A stretch of DNA of 64,000 bases, from positions 62,001 through 126,000 of the forward strand of contig JAQUTY010000001.1 in the NCBI GenBank assembly GCA_028694155.1. The letters run 5' to 3'. A program made the translations under genes and the position numbers. Below, piece by piece: positions 49,501 through 58,109 of this stretch. Source of the stretch: Eubacteriales bacterium (GTDB taxonomy: Bacteria; Bacillota; Clostridia; Christensenellales; CAG-138). Below the pieces are notes generated by a model. That model was not told where the DNA came from and did no database searches. It saw nothing but the letters and a program-made list of their open reading frames with translations. Numbering within the stretch: position 1 is the first letter of the stretch; every line of letters begins with the position of its first letter.

Positions 49501-52500
49501 AAGCGGTTCGCCCTGATTATTCTCATAGGTGAACGCATTGGTGCCCAAGAAGGATATTTGACCATAGTAGCTGTCATAGCCATAGCCTTGATTGTAACCA
49601 ATCTGCTGATCGCCAAAGGTGTCAAACAGATTCGGATAGTACAGATAAGCCATGTCCCAAGTGTAGCCCATGTTTGCTGCGCCGGTGAGGTCAAGCATCA
49701 TCAATGTGTTTGCCAGATCTCTAAAGTCATAGCACTCAAGTGCCGGTGCCCATGTCCAATCGCCATAGAAGCCCACGAACGTTGCATGGATTACCGAAGA
49801 CCAGCTGATGTCGTACGTTTCGACCTCGCTGCGGGTTGCAACACGAGTCCTATCTGCGTTCAGCTCGGCATTGCGAGTCTCAATCGGGAATTCCTCAATC
49901 AGCCTGACTACCTTGCGAAGGATAGCCGCTGCATCGGCAGCCTTAAGCATATTGAATTCCTTGGTGACCATAGCATTTTCAATGCCATCTTCTGTGAGGT
50001 TTGCAATCTTTACAACGTGGCGCAGAACTGCAGCTGCATCCGCTGCGTCTACGGCACCATTGCAATCGGCATCGCCATAAAGAATCCAATCATATGTAGC
50101 ATAGATCTCCATGTCCTCAAGCACGGGGGCATCCAGATCTGCATCCCACTGACCACCGCGTGTGCCATACATATAGGGAACCTCAGGCATTACTTCCAGC
50201 CACTCGTTGAGCGAAAGACCATACTCGACCCAGTAAGTTTCATTTATTTCGGGGAAAGAGACCTCGAAGTACTCAACGTCTGCTTCCAGCGGATACAGAT
50301 AGACATAGCCTTCAAGATATGTGCCATTTTCGAATATTGATTGCAGCATTTCTGCAGCATATCCACCCTCGGTAAAGGATACCACTACCGTTACGTTCTC
50401 TGTGCCATAGGGCTCGACAACGACGACGTCGGAATCCCAATCTGACTCCCAAGATACCTCAGGATAATCAAACAGGTAGTCCATTGTCTCGGTGTCATAT
50501 CTTCTGCCATTGAATGACTGTGTATAGGGGAACATGACCACCGGGTCAATACCATACTTTAATGTTCCGTTTGTCATGTTGACAACATCAAATGTGATCT
50601 TGAACATGCCAGTCTCATGTAGGTTGTCGCCAATGCTGATGATGGGATCTGAAACATATGCCAACGCCTCCGTTGCTGCATACAAATCAATCAGACCGGC
50701 GCCCTGCTGACGGGGAGACAGTTCATAATCATATTCGTCAGTTGAAACATAAGCAGTGGACTCCATGATATCCTCGACCATGTCGGAAATCTCTTTCTTG
50801 GACAATTCGGGATAATTCTCACGCAGGTACTGTGTCATCACTGCAAAGCAGCCGGTTGCGTTGGGTGCTGCCATGGATGTACCACTCATTACCTCGTATG
50901 CGGAATCGCCACTCATGGACGCAGAATACACCATGCCGCCGATTGCGGTAAGTGTGGGCTTGAGCGTCAAGGAAGGCGTTACGCCCCAAGAGGAGAATGT
51001 GCTCATGGTGAATGCGGCGGAATTTTGTATCAATGCCATTTCCTCAGGCACCGTCAAGGAGCCGCTGCCTGCCGCTAAGATTGCCCCTGCATTCTGCTGA
51101 ACGGATACCGCGGGAATCTCGAATGTATCAATCGCCATTGAGATGCTGCCCGATTGGTTGTTGTAAATGATCGCGCCGATTGCACCTGCATTGTAAGCAT
51201 TCTCAACCTTCTCTTCAAAGGTGATGCTGCCACGGGAGATGCAGGCAATCTTTCCTTCAACGTTTACGTTTGCAAAATCATTAGGCGTTCCGTTGCCGGG
51301 AACCATTACATACTCAAGCGTCTCATTTGCAAAGTTGTCAAGCCAATGCATCGGATCAGCAGCATCGGAGCTGTCGATATATCCGAAGGACTCTCCACCA
51401 ACGGTGATAACAAATGAGGGGTAACCAAAATTCTCCATGCTGGCGATGGACTGGTTGCCATCGTAGGTGGAGGGGCTGCCCGTTACGCCGTAGTCCTGAT
51501 ATAGGGCTGCGGGCCACTCGTAACCAGCGTAGTTTGCCAGCTCATTGATGCTGCCCTGCGACATGTTATCGTCATTACCTGCTGAAATGCTGAGGATAAC
51601 GCCCTCATCGTCCAGCTTCTTATAGATGTCGCCAAACAGTTCATCTTCAAGCTCATAGTCATGGGTGAAGCCGCTGTCGGAGCCGATGGACATGTTGATT
51701 ACGTCCGCACCGAGCAGATAGGCATCTTCCAAAGCTGCAAAGTAGATGCCGCTATTGGTTGAACCCGAATTATCTGTGAATATCTTCATGAACAACAGCT
51801 GTGCTGCAGGTGCGGCGCCGTAGAATGTGACTGCGCCATCCTCTGCCTCAACATAGCCTGTTGCAATGCCGGCAACATGCGTACCATGACCATTGGTATC
51901 GGTTACGTCGTTATCGCCATTTGCATAGTCATAGGAGAAAGGTACCTTGCTGGAAAGCTGCGCTCCTTCAACCGTCACACCGGAAGCAGCAATGGTCTCG
52001 GCATTGACAACATCCTTTGTAATGCCGTAGTCCTGGAATGCTTCATGTGTGGTGGTAAGACCCGTATCAAGAACAGCAATGACTGTACCTTCACCACTGA
52101 AGCCGTAATACTGCATCATGCTTGCGCCGGTAATTTGGGCGGACAATGAAGCATCGGGCGTCTCAGTTGTGGGCACGGAGTATTCGTTTGCGATATAAAC
52201 CGCCTTTACCCCCTCCATCGTTTCGATCTCTTTGAGGTTTGCCAACTTTGTCTTTACGGCAACGCCGTCTGCCAAGACAGTGTAGTTAAACAATAACTCT
52301 GCCGAGAACTTTTTGTTCATTCCGTTGACGAACTCGTTCTGACGGTTCGCCATTGCCTTGCGAGCATTGACCGCCTTTGTGCTGCCCTGATCTGCATCCA
52401 GAGCGTTCGCACCATCTTCTCCGAAGATGATAATAGCGGTGACTTCCGTATCGGGGTCAGTCGTTAACTCGTCAAAGCGTGAAGCCTCCACCTTATTTAG

Positions 52501-52647
52501 CTTGTCCCCAAGCTTACCTGCCTCAGACGCTTTTATCGTCTCAGCAGTTGGTGTTGGTTCCTCCTCTGCGGCAATAACCGGCATGATCGTTGTTACGACC
52601 ATCAGCAATGCCATCAGTAGGGCAAGAATCCATCTCGCTTTTTTCAT
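46591..52647 (-). CDS. Giant secreted subtilisin-like protease with dockerin and cleaved-adhesin domains
   Basis: A 2018-residue exported S8 protease. Signal peptide 1-27; inhibitor-like propeptide to about 160; catalytic domain with Asp194 (VLDTG), His254 (GHGTHVAG) and Ser591 (SGTSMAAP); a PA domain inserted at about 440-535 (KIACISRGSITFEEK); beta-sandwich region to about 850; an internal dockerin-like pair at 857-918 (GDADCNGAVDAADAAAVLRHVV, then an imperfect second copy lacking the Asp/Asn loop); further beta domains; two cleaved-adhesin/MAM-like domains at about 1564-1726 and 1745-1910 (DNWLVSP, DNWLISP). There is no C-terminal anchor. It probably degrades protein outside the cell and may be held there by a cohesin. 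GGAGG precedes the ATG. Confidence 0.92.
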   Translation of the reverse strand: MKKARWILALLMALLMVVTTIMPVIAAEEEPTPTAETIKASEAGKLGDKLNKVEASRFDELTTDPDTEVTAIIIFGEDGANALDADQGSTKAVNARKAMANRQNEFVNGMNKKFSAELLFNYTVLADGVAVKTKLANLKEIETMEGVKAVYIANEYSVPTTETPDASLSAQITGASMMQYYGFSGEGTVIAVLDTGLTTTHEAFQDYGITKDVVNAETIAASGVTVEGAQLSSKVPFSYDYANGDNDVTDTNGHGTHVAGIATGYVEAEDGAVTFYGAAPAAQLLFMKIFTDNSGSTNSGIYFAALEDAYLLGADVINMSIGSDSGFTHDYELEDELFGDIYKKLDDEGVILSISAGNDDNMSQGSINELANYAGYEWPAALYQDYGVTGSPSTYDGNQSIASMENFGYPSFVITVGGESFGYIDSSDAADPMHWLDNFANETLEYVMVPGNGTPNDFANVNVEGKIACISRGSITFEEKVENAYNAGAIGAIIYNNQSGSISMAIDTFEIPAVSVQQNAGAILAAGSGSLTVPEEMALIQNSAAFTMSTFSSWGVTPSLTLKPTLTAIGGMVYSASMSGDSAYEVMSGTSMAAPNATGCFAVMTQYLRENYPELSKKEISDMVEDIMESTAYVSTDEYDYELSPRQQGAGLIDLYAATEALAYVSDPIISIGDNLHETGMFKITFDVVNMTNGTLKYGIDPVVMFPYTQSFNGRRYDTETMDYLFDYPEVSWESDWDSDVVVVEPYGTENVTVVVSFTEGGYAAEMLQSIFENGTYLEGYVYLYPLEADVEYFEVSFPEINETYWVEYGLSLNEWLEVMPEVPYMYGTRGGQWDADLDAPVLEDMEIYATYDWILYGDADCNGAVDAADAAAVLRHVVKIANLTEDGIENAMVTKEFNMLKAADAAAILRKVVRLIEEFPIETRNAELNADRTRVATRSEVETYDISWSSVIHATFVGFYGDWTWAPALECYDFRDLANTLMMLDLTGAANMGYTWDMAYLYYPNLFDTFGDQQIGYNQGYGYDSYYGQISFLGTNAFTYENNQGEPLEYNEDRIAISNFLGAYLQGGWSYVTEVMTYPTQLRNCRHLILRVYDADTDELYWEDDTEYLPKARYDADNGVYAQLGNFGWDGYDMDGYAVPSGTRVTFEYYTVLDYEGAEENLEWSFQCDVDYDLPTIDNIEFNEYTRMLEFDIADENYLAYIQIKDENDEEIYWDGYAAETRGETEHIEISLLDNPTQSVTVAVTDYATNEVGVEIETPYMATYTIKQLRNRVATQDDIVVRGLINHIDEEGGVYVQSPNDEVEDGEAPWGLYIETAANEMGKDLAVGQVCFIWLEQQYYSQLNPESAAVEEATFLFSHEQIASEDIISTVLNSAEELTQRLQATRVEIPTHVDTNKANVTFTVDGDVWGDGTGYQFLLDFNASAYGDVFQAYGPFADMMMTNWEDKYSAFEMILPETGVLVDDTVSAEIEAGVYDLCIVNPDPRTADNPDGADYVWIATKGRADDFEFMAGYNYNFTVALSDDGMNDMVTLEVTDWNGNVVEAPAMRGVATNIFTETFADLTAWTQIDADGDDNLWRHSSEITITNAGNNTPDDGFALSMSYENNIGAYTPDNWLVSPQIDLTNVTDAYVGLTFYVQAQDAAYPAEVFGVGVSTTGSTDPDDFTMVYDAQMSGNGPTTRATTAWYKVEVDLSDYIGEQIYFALRHYDCTDCFYLNVDDLRLYSSDEPSDPNIDPPTPGGEADEVFAWTADSLDGWTLLDEDGDGNQWYLLGPDSNYFGHGTEQDGQVTSASYAGGALHPDNWLISPKIDIRTRETAELSFWVQAQDEDWAGETFGVYVSTTGMDTDDFELVYDATMSEGGPVLRETDWFNVTVDLSDYVGKNIYIAFRHYDCEDMFRLNIDDVYVYATGDAPNPEMPFPQVPYGWMVQDIFSLAEDSTPPYFTLLMDSLNNNAYYYPTSNPYIEKDGEMVQADETEYTAGCYIAGLFTLQYSRDEGELTPMLLSNDAEVIITIPAA

Positions 52648-52688
52648 GGGTACTCCTCCTTTTATTTGTGTATATTGATACCGCCTAT

Positions 52689-52717
52689 ATTATATTAGAT
52701 TTTCCAATAAAATACAA
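52689..52717 (-). promoter_or_regulatory. Promoter of the subtilase gene
   Basis: TTGTAT (52712-52717) and TATAAT (52689-52694), minus strand, 17-base spacer. Confidence 0.65.
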
Positions 52718-52771
52718 GTACTAATTTTCACTTTTTTTATGCGGAAAAATTGCGGAATATCCATGATTTGC

Positions 52772-52800
52772 TTGCGCTAAGTTCTAATTTGTTTTATAGT
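52772..52800 (+). promoter_or_regulatory. Candidate promoter of the MoxR-DUF58-transglutaminase operon
   Basis: TTGCGC (52772-52777) and TATAGT (52795-52800), 17-base spacer, 33 bases before the MoxR ATG. Confidence 0.5.
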
Positions 52801-52833
52801 ACATCTGTAATGCTTAAAAGACAAGGGGTATTT

Positions 52834-53766
52834 ATGGAGAATCGTGCCAACTTAATAATTAAAGAAGTCCAAAAAGCCGTTGTAGGTAAAAGCAATGTTA
52901 TCCAACTTGTTCTCTGTGCCATTCTATCACGAGGTCATGTCCTTTTGGAGGACGTCCCCGGCGTTGGCAAGACCACACTTGCACTCGCCTTTTCCAAGGC
53001 TCTTGCACTGGATTACGGTCGTGTTCAGTTTACCCCGGACGTGCTGCCATCGGACATTGTGGGCTTCTCCATATATAATAAGGAAACGCAACGCATGGAA
53101 TATAAGTCGGGTGCCGTTCTGTGCAACCTGTTTCTTGCCGATGAGCTGAACCGTGCAACAAGCCGTACCCAGTCCGCACTTTTGGAGGCAATGGAGGAAA
53201 ATCAGATTACGGTTGACGGCAATTCTTACCGCCTTCCGCGTCCCTTTGTAGTCATTGCCACACAGAATCCCGTGGGTGCAAGCGGTACGCAGCTTCTTCC
53301 CGATTCGCAGATGGACAGGTTCATGGTGCGCATCTCCTTGGGCTATCCCAGCCCTCAATACGAGCTTCAACTGCTTGAACGCAAGCAAGCAGGCAATATG
53401 CTTGACTCGGTGCAGCGGGTGCTAAGTCACGAGGAGCTTTTGGAGATGATGAATAACGTTGATAAGGTTTACATACATAATGCAATTTTCCAGTACATCG
53501 TCAATCTCTCAAACGTGACTCGCTCCCACGCATCAATACTTCAGGGCGCAAGCCCCAGAGCATCACTTGCGATTGTGTCCATGGCAAAGGCTGCAGCTTG
53601 GCTTTCGGGACGTGACTATGTGCTGCCCATTGACGTATCAAGTGTTTTTCCCTACACAATAACGCATCGTCTGATTCTCACCCCCGAAGCGGAAGCAGGA
53701 AGCGTTTCGCCTCTTTCGGTAGTCAACTCCATTCTAAAATCCGTTGCGCCCCCGAACGTAAAGTGA
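52834..53766 (+). CDS. MoxR-family AAA+ ATPase
   Basis: A 310-residue chaperone-like ATPase. Walker A is PGVGKT at 42-47, Walker B is LFLADELNRA near 100-109, followed by the sensor region IATQNPVG near 145-152 and LLPDSQMDRF near 159-168. MoxR proteins help mature or assemble partner proteins encoded beside them, here the DUF58 and transglutaminase-like proteins, a very common trio. The ATG at 52834 has AAGGGG five bases upstream; two earlier in-frame starts lie in or next to the promoter and have no ribosome-binding site. Confidence 0.93.
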   Translation: MENRANLIIKEVQKAVVGKSNVIQLVLCAILSRGHVLLEDVPGVGKTTLALAFSKALALDYGRVQFTPDVLPSDIVGFSIYNKETQRMEYKSGAVLCNLFLADELNRATSRTQSALLEAMEENQITVDGNSYRLPRPFVVIATQNPVGASGTQLLPDSQMDRFMVRISLGYPSPQYELQLLERKQAGNMLDSVQRVLSHEELLEMMNNVDKVYIHNAIFQYIVNLSNVTRSHASILQGASPRASLAIVSMAKAAAWLSGRDYVLPIDVSSVFPYTITHRLILTPEAEAGSVSPLSVVNSILKSVAPPNVK

Positions 53767-53767
53767 T

Positions 53768-54748
53768 ATGTGGCGTTTTAGGGTGGTCTATCTGCTCTGC
53801 CTAATCGGAGCAGTCATATTCCATCTTATCTACGCAGCTGAGCTGTCGTGGTTCGTTTTGCTTACCGTTGTCGGACTTCCTGTGCTGTCCTTCATTTTCA
53901 GTCTGCCTGCCATGCTCATGACAAGGGTCGAGCTGCTGGCAACACCCTCCGCACAGCAAAACGACATGGCAAATCTTTGCGTATCCGTCACCAACAAATG
54001 GTTCGCCCCTGCTGCGATGGTGCGCATTCGTGTGCGCTGCCAAAACACATTTACAGGCGAAACCTCTGTATTTGCAACGCAATTTTTCTATGCGACTTGG
54101 AACGAAAAACAATGTGAGTCAATCCCCACCAAGCACTGTGGCAGACTTGTTTACACAGTCGATAAGGCATGGTCTGTGGACTATCTGGGCTTGTTCGCTC
54201 TGCCTGTTAGGAAGGCTCTGCCAGTTGCATGTTATGTCTACCCCGTCCCCGTTCAAGCGATGCAGGTGGCGCATGTGCTTCGAAAAATGAAGCAGCGTCT
54301 TGTCCCCAAGCATGGCGGAGGCTTCTCGGAGGAGCATGAGCTTCGACCATATCGGCAAGGCGATCCCATTTCCGGCATACATTGGAAGCTCTCGTCCAAG
54401 TGGGACGAGACTATCGTAAGAGAACCAATGGAAACCGAGCGTCAGCGCATCATGATTTCTGTGGAGCTAAAAGGTTCGCCAAACGAGCTTGACAATGTCC
54501 TTGGGCAGCTTGTGTGGCTGTCGGGGGCTTTGCTTAGCAGGGATTTAATGCACACCATTGTCAACCCATATGCGCCCTCACGCTCTCTTTGCAGTTGTTC
54601 TCCCCCAGATTTGCCGCACTTGATTGAGTATATCCGTTCGCTCATGCAGTATCGTGCCGCCGACACGGCCGCCAAGCCTAAGCCGACGATGAGTTTTCAT
54701 GCCACAAAGTATTTTGTACTAAGGGCAGACAGGGGAGCAAATAGATGA
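53768..54748 (+). CDS. DUF58 domain-containing membrane protein
   Basis: A 326-residue protein with two N-terminal membrane helices (about 6-22 and 26-46), a beta-rich region, and the DUF58 signature around 195-225 (ELRPYRQGDPISGIHWK, then VREPMETERQ), which resembles a degenerate von Willebrand A MIDAS site. DUF58 proteins accompany MoxR ATPases; function is not well defined. It begins two bases after the moxR stop and overlaps the next gene by ATGA. Confidence 0.88.
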   Translation: MWRFRVVYLLCLIGAVIFHLIYAAELSWFVLLTVVGLPVLSFIFSLPAMLMTRVELLATPSAQQNDMANLCVSVTNKWFAPAAMVRIRVRCQNTFTGETSVFATQFFYATWNEKQCESIPTKHCGRLVYTVDKAWSVDYLGLFALPVRKALPVACYVYPVPVQAMQVAHVLRKMKQRLVPKHGGGFSEEHELRPYRQGDPISGIHWKLSSKWDETIVREPMETERQRIMISVELKGSPNELDNVLGQLVWLSGALLSRDLMHTIVNPYAPSRSLCSCSPPDLPHLIEYIRSLMQYRAADTAAKPKPTMSFHATKYFVLRADRGANR

Positions 54749-56919
54749 TGCTGCGCCGAAAACTGTCTCCCTTTTTGAATATGCTCTCGCTGATGATAGC
54801 CCCCGCATTGCTCACCATTGGGTTGATGCTCAGCCTCACCTCCGCCTACGAATTGCCCTTCAGTCAAACCGACATCGTTGTAATTAGCTGCCTAACCGCC
54901 CTTATTCTGGCGATGATGTTCATGATTAAAAAGCGCAGAGGTCTGTGGCTTTTCATACTGGGAGTGGTCGTTCTGCTCATTGGTTTTGTTGTTCGTTCTC
55001 AACTAAAAATGGGGCTGTACGGTCTTTTGTCGCAGCTCGATATCCAATTTGACACCGTGATGGTCGATACGCTCATGCCATCGCTGTCCTACACGTCCAT
55101 ACAACTTGTAACGGGCGCAGGTTATCTGTGCATTTCTATCTGCTTTTGGCTCACCCTGTATTTTTCCTTTTGCTGTGGGTTGCTAAAAGCTCCCATGCTT
55201 TCCTATATATTGGCACTTCCGCTTGCTGTGCTTGCGGTCTTCTACGTTAATTCTCCGCCCGACAGCTCCCACCTTCTGCTGCTGATAATTGCAATTCTAC
55301 TTGTGCCTATGCAGCAGTTGAGCTGCCAGAGCAATTCCTCCAAAATAGCTGCCATCAACTCCCTTTTGGTTCTCTTGGTTGCCGGCTTTGTACTCATTAT
55401 GCAGCCCATCGCCAAAAGTATTGACGGAAGCTGGCTCAAAACTGATGTGTTTGAGTCGATATTTACTGTCGTTAGCAACAGTAAATCGCCCAATGGTTTG
55501 GCAATGAGCAAGCCTGAGAGCAAGCCCCTGTCAAACGCAGGAACGGAGGATACCACCGATGATGTGGTTATGACAATCAACAGCAGCGATTCGGGCGTAA
55601 TATACCTTAGAGGCTACTCGCTGTCGACCTATACGGGCGACAGTTGGGAGCAGCCCGATGAGGAATATCCCTCAGAGGTCGATGCCCAACCGTACCTGTT
55701 TGCTTCAAGGGCGGTTCAAAATGCGTTTTCGGGCGTATTCACCCAAAGTCTAACCGTCAATTATTCCTATCCGTCCAGCTTGGTACTCGTTCCTTATTTC
55801 TGCGTCCCAAACGGTTCAAATGTGCGCATTTTTGAAGGCAACGTATCCATGTCCTCCTCGGTGAGCAGCTATGTGATGGATTATACGCCTACATCGCGTG
55901 TGCTTGTTGACCGATTGACTTTGCCAGACTATCTTATCGATGCGGAGCTGGATTACCGCAGCTATGTATATGAGAACTATACGGCTCAGTTGCCCCAATT
56001 TGTGAGCTTTGCAAAAAACGAGATAGGCATATCAGATGTCAGCAATCGTGAGGAGGTCATTTGGCAAATCGCCTCATATCTATCAAGCCATTGCTCATAC
56101 AGCCGCACTGTTGACGCAACGCCATCTGGTGAAAATGTTGCTATGTATTTTCTCAATGAGAGCCGCCGAGGAAACTGCGTACACTTTTCAACCTCCGCCG
56201 CTGTTATCCTCCAGTCGTTAGGCATTCCTGCCCGTTATGTGGGAGGCTACCGTGTGAGCGTTAATCGAGCCAATACGGATGTTGATGTTACCGAAAATGA
56301 GGCCCATGCCTGGATTGAGGTCTACTTTGACGGCGTTGGTTGGCTTCCCTTTGAAATGACTTATTCGAGCAGCAGCAGTATCATGCGCACTCCCCGACCC
56401 ATCGCAACACCCACCCCCGATATAGCAGCACCGGTTGATACTCCTCCGCCCTCGCTGCCCCAAAAGAATACCCCAGCCCCCAGCCAAATAAGTACGCCAA
56501 GCAGCACCATTTCCCCAAGCAATACCGATGTGCCAAGCTCCTCCGATGATTCTAAAAAGAATGAGCAAGCGAATATTCCTGCTGTCCTTTGGGTAATTAT
56601 CGGTCTGTGCGCCCTGGTGCTATTGACCGTTCTGCGCAGAATACTCATCAAATCTCTGCGCTATAAGCGTTGGGACAAGCTCAATAATAACCGTTATGCA
56701 ATATCCGTTTTCAAATACAGCAGGCGGCTTGAAGCAATGGGCGTACCGATGCCCGAGGATGTGGATAGACTTGCCAAAAAGGCTCGTTTTTCACAGCACA
56801 GTTTGACAAACGAAGAACGCCGTTTGGTAGAACGCAGCATCACACAGCAATGCAGCGGAATAAAAAGCCTGTCCAAAGGAAAGCAGTTCCTGCTGGCTTA
56901 TGTTCTTGCAATATATTAG
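54745..56919 (+). CDS. Membrane transglutaminase-like protein (TgpA type)
   Basis: The 724-residue protein has about six membrane helices in the first 215 residues, then an extracytoplasmic transglutaminase-core domain: nucleophile in RRGNCVHFSTSAAV near 476, histidine in EAHAWIEVY near 523. The usual Asp position reads PFEMT, with Glu. A Thr/Pro/Ser-rich stretch follows (about 550-605), one more helix, and a cytoplasmic tail like DUF4129. The layout is that of TgpA, where the domain faces outside. In the MoxR-DUF58-TgpA set it probably acts on envelope proteins. GGGGAG precedes two tandem ATG codons. Confidence 0.9.
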   Translation: MMLRRKLSPFLNMLSLMIAPALLTIGLMLSLTSAYELPFSQTDIVVISCLTALILAMMFMIKKRRGLWLFILGVVVLLIGFVVRSQLKMGLYGLLSQLDIQFDTVMVDTLMPSLSYTSIQLVTGAGYLCISICFWLTLYFSFCCGLLKAPMLSYILALPLAVLAVFYVNSPPDSSHLLLLIIAILLVPMQQLSCQSNSSKIAAINSLLVLLVAGFVLIMQPIAKSIDGSWLKTDVFESIFTVVSNSKSPNGLAMSKPESKPLSNAGTEDTTDDVVMTINSSDSGVIYLRGYSLSTYTGDSWEQPDEEYPSEVDAQPYLFASRAVQNAFSGVFTQSLTVNYSYPSSLVLVPYFCVPNGSNVRIFEGNVSMSSSVSSYVMDYTPTSRVLVDRLTLPDYLIDAELDYRSYVYENYTAQLPQFVSFAKNEIGISDVSNREEVIWQIASYLSSHCSYSRTVDATPSGENVAMYFLNESRRGNCVHFSTSAAVILQSLGIPARYVGGYRVSVNRANTDVDVTENEAHAWIEVYFDGVGWLPFEMTYSSSSSIMRTPRPIATPTPDIAAPVDTPPPSLPQKNTPAPSQISTPSSTISPSNTDVPSSSDDSKKNEQANIPAVLWVIIGLCALVLLTVLRRILIKSLRYKRWDKLNNNRYAISVFKYSRRLEAMGVPMPEDVDRLAKKARFSQHSLTNEERRLVERSITQQCSGIKSLSKGKQFLLAYVLAIY

Positions 56920-56939
56920 AGTATCAAAGCACCTTTAGT

Positions 56940-58109
56940 CTAATCGAACGGCGCAAGAACGATGTTCTTCTTGAGCATCTCTTTGAGTGCCTTAAATCGG
57001 GGATGTTCACGCCATCCCAAGTTGGTGCAGCTTGTGGATGTGAAGTCAAATTCCGCATTCGTAAATGAGCTGCGAAGCTGCTGCTCCTGCTCTTCGGTCA
57101 GATTATTCATGCAAATCCAAATTCGCTCCAAATTCGGGCAGGTCAGAATCGGCTCAATGCTCGTAAAGTGGTTGTAGCACAGGTTCAAATCAAGCAGCAT
57201 ATCCTTATTTGAAAGCGGAGAAAGATCCTCAATATGGTTCAAAAACAGTTCAATATACATCAGCTTGTCCAACCCTGCAAGCACGGAAATATCTTCAATT
57301 TTGTTATCTGAAAGAATTAGTATCTTTAGGTTTGTCAGCGGTTCGAGAAAGGAAATATCACGAATGTTGTTGTGACCCAAATCTAAGGCTACAAGCTCCG
57401 TGCAGTAGCGAATGCAATCAACATCGCCGCTGGATAGAGGCACCTGTGGGGGATCGTCCTGCCATGTCGAAAACGCAACCGCATCGGTGCGTACCTTCCA
57501 TTTTTTGAACCTTACCGTCCATACAATCTTTGCCGTTTGCGTGCCTTGACGAAGAATATCAAGCTGCTCATTTGTCAGCGAGCAATCGCTAAAATCAATC
57601 AGCGGTGAATTGTAAAACAGCGTCAGCCCAGCCTTCAGTTCATCCAGGTCAGTTATTCGGCACTTGGTTAAATCAACCTGGGTGTCGCTTGTCGATACTT
57701 CTCTGCCCGCAAGTGTGAACACCCAATTTATCTGGGTTGCAGGTATGCTCTTTTTTAGCTCCGCTACCTCTGCTATCGAAAGCGAAATGCGCCCCAGCTC
57801 TATTCTTTCCAGCTCCGTAAGCGCACTTAGGGCAAAAAGCTCCTCTGCGCTGCCCCCAAAATCGGACAGGTCGATGCTCCTCGTGTCGTATTGGTAGCTC
57901 GTGCCGTCTATAACAACGGGTGCAAGCGTTGCTGTGGGAGTAGGAATCGACGTGGGCGGAGTCGTGGACATTGGCGTTGCAGGCTGCTGCGTTGGCGCAA
58001 GCGTTGTCTGCGCCGAAGGCTCATTGGTATACTCAACCATGACAGGCGTCTTGCTTGTGCAGGCGGTGAGCAGGAGCATCAGAACGATTACAAAGCAGAA
58101 GCGTTTCAT
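56940..58109 (-). CDS. Leucine-rich-repeat lipoprotein
   Basis: A 389-residue lipoprotein with lipobox LTAC (Cys17), a Thr/Pro-rich linker to about 65, a region of about 130 residues whose repeats are divergent (IDLSDFGG, VDLTKCRI, IDFSDCSL, each starting a beta turn), and then four or five canonical SDS22-like repeats at about 245-345 (LVALDLGHNNIRDISFLEPL, LKILILSDNKIEDISVLAGL and following). LRR domains of this type bind proteins; no enzyme domain is present. Its start overlaps the stop of the PIG-L paralogue by ATGA, so it is made with that membrane protein and is probably its partner outside the cell. Confidence 0.82.
   Translation of the reverse strand: MKRFCFVIVLMLLLTACTSKTPVMVEYTNEPSAQTTLAPTQQPATPMSTTPPTSIPTPTATLAPVVIDGTSYQYDTRSIDLSDFGGSAEELFALSALTELERIELGRISLSIAEVAELKKSIPATQINWVFTLAGREVSTSDTQVDLTKCRITDLDELKAGLTLFYNSPLIDFSDCSLTNEQLDILRQGTQTAKIVWTVRFKKWKVRTDAVAFSTWQDDPPQVPLSSGDVDCIRYCTELVALDLGHNNIRDISFLEPLTNLKILILSDNKIEDISVLAGLDKLMYIELFLNHIEDLSPLSNKDMLLDLNLCYNHFTSIEPILTCPNLERIWICMNNLTEEQEQQLRSSFTNAEFDFTSTSCTNLGWREHPRFKALKEMLKKNIVLAPFD

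Noticed and set aside
48964..50340. A 458-codon open frame opposite the subtilase gene
   Set aside because: Same reason: antisense shadow of a long, compositionally even gene; no start signal and no recognisable domain.
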